NCBI GenBank assembly: GCA_013350335.1
Contig: CM023540.1
Location: forward strand, 31,351,175-31,415,174
DNA: 64,000 bases
Reading direction: 5' to 3'
Source of the DNA: Chimonanthus salicifolius
Taxonomy: Eukaryota; Streptophyta; Magnoliopsida; Laurales; Calycanthaceae
In this document: piece after piece, positions 23,106 through 35,100 of the stretch
Layout of the letters: each line of letters opens with the position of its first letter
How positions within the stretch are numbered: the first letter of the stretch is position 1
Notes under the pieces: model-generated
Database searches by the model: none
What the model saw: the letters and a program-made list of their open reading frames with translations, nothing else
Told to the model about the DNA's origin: nothing
Program-made: the position numbers and the translations under genes

Positions 23106-26100
23106 TCATTCTGCTTTCAAATTCAGAATCTCCAGGGCTGTTCTCTCTCTGAAGTAGGGCATGTGATCCTAGAAGAAGGCACACGTTAAGAACGGGAAAG
23201 TCTCTGAATTTATGAAATCTTGTGGTGCATATACACCAAAAAAATGGGCTATGTTTATTAGGCTTCAGGCTGGAACAGGTTGGGATCTACGATCTGCTAC
23301 CAAGTATGTTGCCCAGCCAAGCTACGCAACACCATCTGACAGAATGATATTGTAAATATTCAAATGAGGTGAACCCCAACCAGATCCACCATAAGTAGCG
23401 GAAACTGTATCAAAGGATTTTCAGAGTATAAAGCAGAATACAATATGATTTCCAATTTTATTGGTTATTTATTAGAAAATAGTCAATCAACTCACTAGCA
23501 TTGAGTTTACAAGGATGGGCAGACAGTTGAACTTCCATCTTCTTTAAGAGCTGAATGTTCATTGTTATGACCATAAAAAACATAGTTGAGCAAAATAGAA
23601 AACACATATACCTGGCTGAAACAAAGTGTTAAACCTCTACTGTAGAAGTCCGCATACTTGATCATGAACATGCCACAGTCCCACCTATTGAGATACAGAA
23701 ACAACTTATACACTAAATTTAGTGTTAAGATATAATGCAACCAGGGAACTTCGGAATGTAGTTTCATACATGGAAATGGTAAAATGATAGAGAGAGAAAA
23801 TGACAATGATAAAATCTTTCCAACTTCTAAAATAGTAGTCTCCCAACAACATAAGCAAAAATAAAAAATAAAAATATTGTCCACTTGCCAGCTGTGAGAG
23901 TTTTGTCATACATGCAAATAGCCCATTGCAAGAATTGTAAAGTCATCCCTGGTGAAAGTCTTATTACACAACATAGACTTTTAGTTTTGAACTTGCATTG
24001 AAAGGAATAAATCATAAGAAATAGCAACAAAAGATCCCCCTAAATTATGTGGTAAAATTTGAGAGAAGAAAAAGGAGAAATGTTGAAGGACAAAGTGCTC
24101 AATATCACAGAGTGGAATGATGATTCGAATCCTAATGAGATGTGGGGTAGGATGTCTAGACTCATTAAAGAAATACCTAAAGAAGTTATGGGTCAAACTA
24201 AGGGAATTAGAATGGGCTCGCATAAGGACACATGGTGGTGGAATGCTAAGGTGAAAAAACTTAAAGAAAAATTAATTTAAGATTTGGTAGAAAACAAAGA
24301 AGATGGTAGATAGGGAGAACTATAACATAGTGCAAAAAGCGGCTAACAGAGCTGTAAGTAAAGCCAAATATGAAGCCTATGATCATTTGTATGCTAACTT
24401 GGGAACGAAAGAAGGTGAAAAAAGAATTTCTAAACTTGATAAGGTGCATGAGCAAAGGAGTAGAGATGTTGTGACTATGTAAGATGCATCAAGGCCGATA
24501 ACCAAAAGATTTTAGTGAAAGACAAAGATATAAAGGAAAGGTGGGAAACCTATTTTCAAGACTTGTTGAACATAGAATTTGAAAGTGGAGGTAGTATGGA
24601 AGGAGAGGCAAATAATGGGATGTGAACAAAATAACAAAGCTAAAAGCTAACCAAGCCTTGAAGAAGATGAAGAAAAATAGAGCATTAGGTTTGGAAGGTA
24701 TTTCAATCGAACTTTGTCTGTTTTAGATGAGGGAGTATGTTGGTTGACCCGATAGTTAAACAAAATTTTAACCTCGAAAAGAATGTCAGAAGAGTGGCAC
24801 AAGAGCACAATGATCCCTTTTTATAAAAAAAAAAAAAGGAGACATTCAAAACCGTGCAAACTATTGAATGATCAAATTCATGAGTCATACGATGAAACTT
24901 TGGGAAAAGGTGATATAGGGTCATCTAAGACAATAGTCAAATATATATGAAAATCAATTTTGGTATACATTGGGAAGGTCTATAACAGAAGTTGTTTTTT
25001 TACCCAGACAATTTATAGAGAAAATTAAGGAGTAAAGAAAGAACCTTTATATGACTTTTATTGACCTAAAAAAGGCCTACGATAGTGTACAAGAACTAAA
25101 TTGGAAAACTTTGAGAAACAAATACATCCCTAATACGATCATCCAAGATATGTACGAGAGTGCAACTACTAACGTTAGAACTGATTGTGGTGAGATGGCA
25201 GAGTACCCTGTTGGAGTGATGCTCCACCAAAGATCTGCTTTAAGCCCATACTTATTTGCACTAAATATGGACAACTTGATATCAAGAATCCAAGATGAAG
25301 GGCCATGGTGTATATTTTTTTGCAGATGATATAGTTTTAATTGGTGAGATAAAAGAACAACTCAAAACAAGGTTAGAATCATGGAGCGGAACTTTGGAGT
25401 CAAATTGCTTTTTTATTTTTCTATGACTAAGGTGTCCAGACCTCTTAGAGCACCCGACTGATCCTCGGACCATGTGAAGGCCTCCCTACCCACACACACT
25501 GGGTAAGCCTACGGGGAGTGATCCTTTGGGATGGAGTTAAATTGTTTGAAATTAGCAAAACCAAAATTGATGCATGGAATGTAACTTTAGTAAGTTAGAT
25601 GCTAGTGAAAACAAACCTGATAAAATCAAGAATGACTTAGTTGCACATTGTGATGAGTTTAGATACCTGGGCTCTATGGTAGAATCTCAAGAAGGTTACA
25701 ACTTAAGATAGAGCCAATAGGATAAGGGTGGGGCAGGCAAAATGTAGACAACTAGTGGGTCATGTGTGATAAAAGAGTTCCTCTTGGCTTAAAAGGACAA
25801 ATTTCTAAAAAAGTCATTACATCTAACTATGCTTCATAGAGCAAAGTGTTGCGCAATGAAAAAAAGACAAATAGACAGTTAGGACCACAAAGATGCATAT
25901 GTTACGTTAGATTAGTAGACTCACTCTAAATGATAGAGTTAGAAAAAACACATTAGGGATAAGTTTAAAAATAGCTTGATAGATGAGAACTTGAGAGAAG
26001 CTCGTTTGTGGAGGTTTGGTCATATTATTAGAATATCAAACACAATCCCAATATGTAGAGTTGAGAGGTTGCAAATTGTAAGCACTAGGAGGAGAGGTCG

Positions 26101-29100
26101 ACTTTTGAAAACATGAAGGGGAGGAATAAAGGACATGCTAGATTGTAGTGACTGATGGCATGGTTTATAATAGGGCCAATTGGAGAAGAAGAACTCATAA
26201 AACCGACCTCATGTAACTGAGAATCTAACTTATGATGAATTGATGATGATGATGATGCTTGCCAGCTATGAGAATGTCAACAAGTACATAATGGTTACAT
26301 GATTTCAAAATTCAAACTCATGTACAGAGATGCTCATCTTTAGGATCAAGATAGATAAAACTTTCTTATTTTAAAAATGAGAAGTTCTCTTTAAAATGAA
26401 GAACAAGGAGATTAATTCAAAAATAAAGGGAGTACAATTGGATGAAAACTAATGAATTACAATGTTCGTAATTTGGGGTAGCAACTCTACCCACCAAAAA
26501 CAAACTGGGTTCACGTCAGATTTAAAAAGAAAAAAAACTGGTATTTTCACTGAAGCCCTAACACGTCTCTCCATTCAAAAGCAGAGTTGGGTGATTTCAG
26601 GTGCAGAGTTCAGGAAATTCAGCCCAAGATAGGTGGGATTTTGGCTGTTGATGACGATGACGATGACGATAATCACAAATTCAGGAAATCCAGGTTTGGT
26701 CGGGTTGGATTTAGTAAAATCCACTTCAAGTTGGGTCTGGTCATAAAATTTGCTTCAAATGATTGCACAAGTTGAGTCAGGTCAGACAAAATACTATCAA
26801 TCCCTAGTCTTCCCAACCCAAACGCAACCCAACCTATTGCCACCACCCCTAGTTGTAGGGGAACCAAAATAAGCAAAAAATGTACAACAAAGAAGCCAAC
26901 TAGTTATCATTATCTAGGAAGTAGACTAGATTGTATGTACTGAATCAATTTAATGCCTCCAACAGAAAATTGCACAACACTTGCATATAACTTGTGATTA
27001 AACAGCAGTAGGTGTGACCACACCAAGTCTCAGCAATAGTGAAGTAGATATGGCAATAATCTAGTGGGCATATAATCCCAGCTTATCCACAAATTCCTAC
27101 ACAGGAAGAAACAAGTGACCAAGAAGGCATGCTTACCCATTTTTCTGTTCAGGAAGGTCATCAACGAGCTCTTGCTTCCAAGAACTAATATCAATTACCT
27201 TATTGCTCTTGTCCTTCACTTCATCAACAAAGTATCTGGCCTGATATATTGGAAAAGAAGCCTGTTAAAATTCAGTATCAGAAATAAAAAAATTCAAAAG
27301 CACTCAAAACAGTTTTAATTATGTAAACAGCTAGTCGTGTTAAACTTAAGGCCATCCCTGCACTCTTTTCTCCCTAACTTCCAAAACAGATTTAAATGGA
27401 CTTTCTAGAAATAGCAACCCAAGTCTTATCAGTATCATCATCTAAGCCATTTAACCCATCAATCTGGGATGACCTTTATATTTGGATTTGGCAAATGATT
27501 TCCATGTACTGATTGTCTATCCGACACCCATGGGACTCGAATCCTAGTCTCATATTATGTTGAAAGCATTCCACATCAGAAGTCCTACAAGTGCAACCCA
27601 CCACCCCCACCCAAAGGGAAGAAAGAAATAAAGAAATACGAGGGACAGTTGATGAAGACAGAGCAATGAAAAAGTCTATCATTTTTCTCCTCCTTTCTAT
27701 TAAAATGGCAGACCAATGAATTATTGTAGGCCAGTTGTCCTCAATTATTTTATAAATAAAAAGTGTAATGAAGCAAAAAAGGCGAATTGCCTGTTCTAAA
27801 TGGTGAAATTGAAGTCAAGACATAACCATAAAAACAGTAACCAAGCCCATCAGTAGTGTATGGGGTCCAAACCCATTATCACATCAGCGTTCATTGGCTC
27901 AAGGGTTCCAATGCAGGTGTCTTGCAAAGGTATCATATCTTGTCCACCACCACCACCACCACCATCATCAGGGCCGTCTTCGTATCTATTTGAGATTGCC
28001 TTTTTTTTCCATTGAATGAAATTTGAGGTTCGCCTTTTGAGTTCCATATTTATTGTTTCTTGTCCTCCAAAAGAAGGTTATCAGGGCATTGGTGCAACAC
28101 ATTAACATAGAGGACTTTGATAATATATTAGCTACTGTTTATGGAGATGACATGCATATCCCCTAGGCTAAGAACCATATGAACTAGATATATTTACCAT
28201 CACTATACAATGCACTATTTGAAGTTCAAGACCACAAGCCAGGCCTATGTACCCTAAGCAAGTGTGCTTCATAGGCTGTATCCCTCCAGGAATTCAAAAA
28301 TATCTCTATGTCCGACATCCTTTGTGCTTGAAAAGAATGTGTTGACCTTGATTGAGTCCTACTGGTGTTTGGCCTTTTCCGTGTTTTTTTATTATCGTGC
28401 TATGTTTGCATGTAGCTATTTTCTTTTTCATGATGTATTCTGTATTTGCACCGCTGGTGCTCTCTTTATATTAATATACATATGAACCATTTCAAAAAAA
28501 AACTGAATTTGTTTAAGCAAGCATGGTTCATCCATGGTCAAGTACAAGCTGATAAGTATATATTACCCTTTTTTCGACATGATGTTTGGTAATTGGTAGT
28601 ATCCAAACTGAGAAAATATAGGTGATGCAGGACCAATGTAGAATTTCTATCGTATCAATAGGATGCATAGACATGGCTGTTACACTTGCATGCACCAGCA
28701 AATTGGCTTTTTGAGAAAACAATCTGGGACCAGTATCTGATATTTATATTTAAGAATTTATCCCAATAAGTGTCGTGAATGTCACTAAGTTGACAATCAT
28801 CTTCATGAAACAACAACAACACAGCTGTTTTCCCATCTATTTCGGGTCAGGAATAAAGACAATGCTTATCAAAATAATCATAAGTTAGTATAAATTTATC
28901 ATGGTAGGAAGAAATTGCAACAGGAAACCTTCAGAAAACAACAGAAACATCACTAGTGACTTCTTTGTCTTTGCAACTTGCAAGCTGCACCTGATTCCCC
29001 GATTGGAAAGATCATCACTATGATCCAGAAACTAACCCAACAGGTTTAAGCAGTAGTAAATGTCCTAATAACAGTTTTCCTCCTACTTCACCCCACTGTT

Positions 29101-32100
29101 CCCATAAATGTAACATAGTGGTGCCATATAAAATGCATTTAGATGTTCTATTTTTTTGCTCAATAAAAGATATTTACCATACCAGTACTTTCAACACTTG
29201 TGAATCCAAGCCTCCAAGTGAATCAAGATATTGGAACTTTTCATCCTTTATATTGATGACTGCCAAACACCAGTGTATCTCTCTGTGTATGGGTACAAAT
29301 ATCTGTATAGGATCAGTGAAACAAAATTTAGACATAAAGTAGGTGCGAGACATGGAACCAAACAAATAATAAGAATTTCAAGTGCAAGGGGCATAAAAGC
29401 TTTACTTTGTCACACTCAATAAGGCCGTACCCTATCTTCTTCTGGGTCGTCCATCTTCTGACAGCCTTGTAGTCATAACCACTCCTCCCACTAATCAGCT
29501 AAATTGTAATAACAGAAAATAAATTAAATCACAACCCTCAATGTAAAATTACTGCTTGCGGCGAAAAATAAAAATAAAGATGAACAAATGGGGTTAGAGG
29601 GAACAGATGACAACATGAGAAAGCAATCAGGAAGCTCAATTGCTCATGTGACTTCAAGATTGCAGATACAAATCTCAAGACTTAAAAGAAAACCTACATA
29701 ATACACAAAAAATGGATTTCTATTTGATATTTTTCAATAATAGGTACAAAGTGTACAGGTGCATGCCTCCTAAATGGAACAGTAGCCTGTCATTATTGTA
29801 CAAGGAGGACATGACTTTACAATATTCCCACTGCAAGTATCATACTATTTTTTATCAATGCAATTTTTCATAAGGTTTTATACCACAATCTCTCCAGGTG
29901 GCAAACTGAAAAGGTCTTTCCACGCAAGGAGATTGAAAGGAAGAATCGTAATCCTGAAATTTTCTTCTAGCAGAGAAAACCGGGTGGTACTTTATCCACT
30001 CAAAGAGATTAAAATTTTCTTCAAATTTCTACTTTTTAGGTGTCAATGATAAAAATCCTTGATTAAGTTCATGCAGACTAAAATCCATGGATTTCGATAT
30101 CCAATTTGTTAATGATGATAATTTTCCATATTTGGTGCAACACAGATTTGTGGATTCCAAAATCACCTGAGATTATAAATCATCAACATTGCAAGGATTT
30201 TCAATCCTATGGGTGGGGGTTGGAATTAATAATCAGCTTTTCAAAGTCCGTGAGAAGAGAGGGAATACGCAGACAAAAAACTTTTAGAACTTCCATTAGT
30301 GATGCCGTGGGCTTCAAATCACAATGCCTACTTCATAGAATTAATTAAAAAAACATTCAATTTATGCACTATGTGGCAAACGGAGTTTCCCAGACTCGAG
30401 GTGTGTGTATATCATTCAACCCGTTTCATCAATGGCTTAAGGATTTTTCTTTAACATATAAGTTACTGGATTTTATACGATCCAAATTTGTTGCTCGGAA
30501 TAATGTTCTTTAATGGGATCCCTTAAGACCCACGATAATCTATTAGTTAGATAAAATATATAGGAGACTACATGACTGAAGTATGAATTAATTATTATAT
30601 CTACTTGATCATTCCAGTTTGTGGTTTTAGTTCATCAAAATATTAGTCAAATTTTCAAAAACCAGATCACATATATGATAATTGATTATAGATGAAACTT
30701 CACCTATGTCCATCTCAATATGGCTTCAACTACATCAAACCTAATCTCTATATTATGGGACCCAAATAGGCCACCCAAGTAGGCTTTATAAAGATTTGCC
30801 ACTGCAATACATTATTTAGACAAAGCAACATTGCAAGACTTACTTACAAGTTACATCAGGTGTAAATTCTTCCGAGTTGGAATTTCATTAGTTTTATTAT
30901 TGTATTTCAACTTTTGATCATTATATTAGATGGCTATGAATTTAAGCTTTGATTTTTTTTTCGATGTAGATAGATCAAGAGATCTCCTTTCATTTAATAA
31001 AGTATGTAGACCCAAAAGTTATGATAGTTGTTGTCTATTCAGAAGATGCTACACCAAAAACAGTTGGCAATTTTAATGATTCCATTCCAATCACCCATTA
31101 TGATGCTGAAATAAATAGGTAGCAATGACAATGAACCTTAGAAATGATATAACTTATGCTAAAGTATTGATTTCTTAAATAACACTTAATTGGCACACTA
31201 AAGCCAACATGAAATTTTATCCATGCTGAGAAACAAACAGAATGTGTTTTTGCACCAAACATTGAACATTTGAAAAATGAGGTTAACAAACTCTCAAATT
31301 TAATATTCTCATATTTTAAAATCACTAAAATTTAAAAGGTCACGGATTCTATGTTTGCACAAATGTGCCCAAAGATACCTGAATAATTCTAGGATTTCTC
31401 CAAACAATCTCGTAGGAAGTACTAATAAGGAAGAAACCTCAAAAAATACAATTAAATCTCTAAAGAAAATGAAATCTCTCAAAAGAAAAAGAATACAATA
31501 ACTCTAAAGAAGAAAAATCTCTCAAGAAAAACCTCTATGAAGTACCCTTGCAGAAAGATCCCAAATGACAGTAACATTAATGACGTGCCCTTGGGTAGAC
31601 TCCAACCACAATATAAAATAAAGAAAAAGCAGCAAACATTTTTCTAATATTATAATTTTTTCCAAGAACTTCCAAGATTTTTCCAAGTTCTCCTAGAAAA
31701 TTCCCCTTTTCCATCAAATTTTCGTTCCAAAGTCCTCCTAGATGATGGTTAAAAGATCCCCCATAAGACCAAAACCTCCCTCATGAGAGAGTATTTATTT
31801 TCCTTTCCACAGCGCTTACATGCCTCTGAGAGGCCCTCAAATTGGAAAAATTAAGAATGAGTTGCCACCCCAAGGGTTTGCCCCAAGTGACTTTCATTTA
31901 ATTTCATCCAATAAAGGCTGACCAATGAGTGTGAAGACCTAAATCATACAAAAGATGCTACTTAAGGCATTTTTTATGTCTCAAAAAGATAAATCTTCCC
32001 AGTGTCAATCCTTCTATTCTAATCTAATCTCTCTGCAACCTTTTGACAAGTTGACAACTCTTACACTATAAAGTTCTTGTTCTCTAAACTGAGAATTTGT

Positions 32101-35100
32101 TTGTTAATCCCCTCTAAATCATCGTCATCATAGCCTTTGTTCTCTTTATTTTTGGTTAGCTTTCTAAGTTCCACTGCTTCCAACATCATATAAAAAGCTA
32201 TACTCTTCGTCGCTCCATTCTATCATGTCCTGTCATCACTACCTAGATTAAGGTCCTTCAATGGCCTGCTTCTCCCAATGCCTTTTTTTTTCCGGTATTC
32301 TCCCAATGCCTTTTACTCATAACCCTTTAGTTCCCTGCAACAGAGCTATAACCAATCTCCTATCCATATGTGAAACCATCTCAAACGATTCCCTCATCTT
32401 TTGGTCTATTGTAGCAACCTTAAAGTTTCCTCCCATGCATTCATTTCTACTACTATATTTTATTATTTCTCCACATATCGATCTTAAGATGCAATTTTTT
32501 TTGAGTGATAATCTCAACATGGACATCTCTGCCAGCATTTCAACATTCTTCATTGCCCAATATTCAACTCCGTATAGCATTGTCAATCTCATTGACATCC
32601 TATAAACCACCTCTTTAATCAACATAAATATTTTTCCACCACAAGATACTCCAGTAACTTGCCTAAACTTTACCCACCCCAAACCCATCTTGTTGACCAT
32701 ATCTAAATAGGATCCTTTGTTTAATTGTATAGATGCATTTTAGTAACGAAATATATTACAATGTGGTACCATCAATTTTAATTAGCCCATCATCCTTGTT
32801 CTTCGATCCATTAAAGTTACACTCGATCTTCCAATAATTTCCAAATTGTTGGCCTCTAAAATTTTGCTCTACAAATTATTTAGTCAATTTTCCATCCACT
32901 TGTTAGTACTAAATTATCTGCAAACAACATCCACTAAGGCACCCTAACTGGGCTCAAATTCATAGTCCAAGCCCAACACTAACCGGGAACTCCTTCATTC
33001 ATCCACAGTCCTCGCACTAGTTGGCAGCTCCATCTTCCTACATATCTCAAATAATTTTGAGATGTGTTACAGACATGTCATTTTCAACATTTGAATCACA
33101 ATACCTACATGTCTAATTCACTTACACATTCCGTACTCTATGGGTATCTAAAACATATTGTTTAAATATATTTTCATCATCTTTCACTAATACTCTTTTA
33201 TTTCCATCCTTAACAGAAGTTAGATGATCAACGTCTCTAGTTCTCCTCTCTCTTGTTTTAGCAAAGCCTAGAGATACTCTTTTCTATCTCCTTTATTCCT
33301 ACTCAAGCATATAAAATATAAATTTCCATATGCTCCACACTTTGCTTTACTGGTAATTCTTTGTCATTTCTAACTCCACAATTCTTCTAACCAACTTGTT
33401 TTCCACCAATCCTTAAAATGCATTCTGTCCTAATCAACAGCCTATTGAACATTTGTTTCCTACCGTGTTTCTTTCTATGCATGTATCCCGATTCTTTTAG
33501 ATTCTCAAAGCACATTTTTGGCTGCATGTTTGATGCAACTTGCCCTTTGAACCATATCCCCTCTAAATGAAGCATTTACAAGCCATGAAGGTGGATATCC
33601 ATTTGAAGATGGAATATGTTTTGGAATAAATGGTCAAAATCGTTGAATGATCATAGAGTCAGTATCCATTCAAGGAATGGGTAGGGGTTGAGGACCAACA
33701 ACCAAGGGATTGAATGAAGATATATGGATGATGTTAAAAGTGTTTTAAAAGAATAAAGAAATAAATTATAAGAGGAAGGGTTAAGACAAACATCAAACAA
33801 TTAAGGACTTAATACATGTTTAAAATGGATAAGGGTGATAGCAAACAACCAAGGGTTACACCGTCTGCGGACGGGTATCACCGTCCGCGGACGGATTTCT
33901 ATCATCCGCGGGATGGGTTTCGACTGTCCGCGGACGGGTAACAAACATAAATAGGGTGTTGTCTGCCGATGGGTTACACTCTCTGTGGAACGGGTGTGGA
34001 CCGTCCGCAGGACGGGTAACGGGTAGCGGACATCGGGTATCAGACCACGGTTGTGCGCTGTTGAGGACGGGTAACAGACTTGAGTATAGTGCTGTCTGTG
34101 AACGGATTACAGTCTGTAGGATGGGTTTCTGCCTTCTGCAGGACGAAAAGAATACATGCAACTAGTATTACCACCGCTCTCCAAAAATGTTACAACCCTT
34201 CAAATATATAAATCCAGCCAAAAAGCAAGGTAAGGTTATCAAGGCTATGCAGATCAATTAAACAGAATATGTCAGACAGCAGAGTAGATGATCAATCAAA
34301 GAGAGTTCAGTACAAGATATGTTTGGTGAAAGAGTAACAGACCAACCTTTTTATAGAAGAAAGTGCTAAAAAAATGGCATTTCAAAAATTTCTTTGGATG
34401 TCTCACTTCCCTCTCCTTCAATAATTCAAGGTACAGGTTTATGACCTATTAAAAAAAGAAGAAAATGAACGCATATTAAGAATGAAAGTAAAAGAGAAAA
34501 GATTTTAAAATCTTTATATAGCTAGCTGCTGAATAAATGATTCTGGATGTGGGATAGGGAAAGGTAACAGTAAGAATCACCTCATCATTCAACCAGGCAC
34601 CTGGTTTCAAGCATTGCAATACCCCTCTTGTAATCTCAATGTTTGAACTCTCGTGTGCAACTAAGAGTTCCCGCCTGCACATTTAACACTAATCTCACTA
34701 TTGAATTATTGATAGATACCTAAAGCGAATGAGACCTCACAAGGAAGCCATTAGAGATTAAGTAGTATGTCAATATAACCATACTTATTGGAACCAGACA
34801 AGGCCTCAGCAACACAACCCTCGTCCTCATCCGTGAGGGGAACAAAAGGTTCAAGAACTAGATCCTGAAAATATTTGAGAATCTATAAGAGGTGAATCAT
34901 GTTGAAGACATAAAATGATGGCAGGAATGAAAGCATTGGATACCCAGAAAAAAGAGTGAAATGTTCCTTTAAATATAAACAAGTCATATTAAATGCCAAA
35001 AGGCATAATAAAGCAGTACACGTATCAAGTTGGGAGTGAGACACAGCATAACTAAGTCTATTAATATAATATATATAAATTACTACAGAAAGTAACCTGA

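Noticed and set aside
32261..32605. Plus-strand open frame of 114 codons
   Set aside because: Antisense to the RTE LINE remnant, whose minus-strand frame matches RT C-terminal motifs.
33855..34165. GC-rich open frames in both strands of the array
   Set aside because: Frames arise from the tandem palindromes. They show no domain and lie within an intron of the SUMO protease gene.
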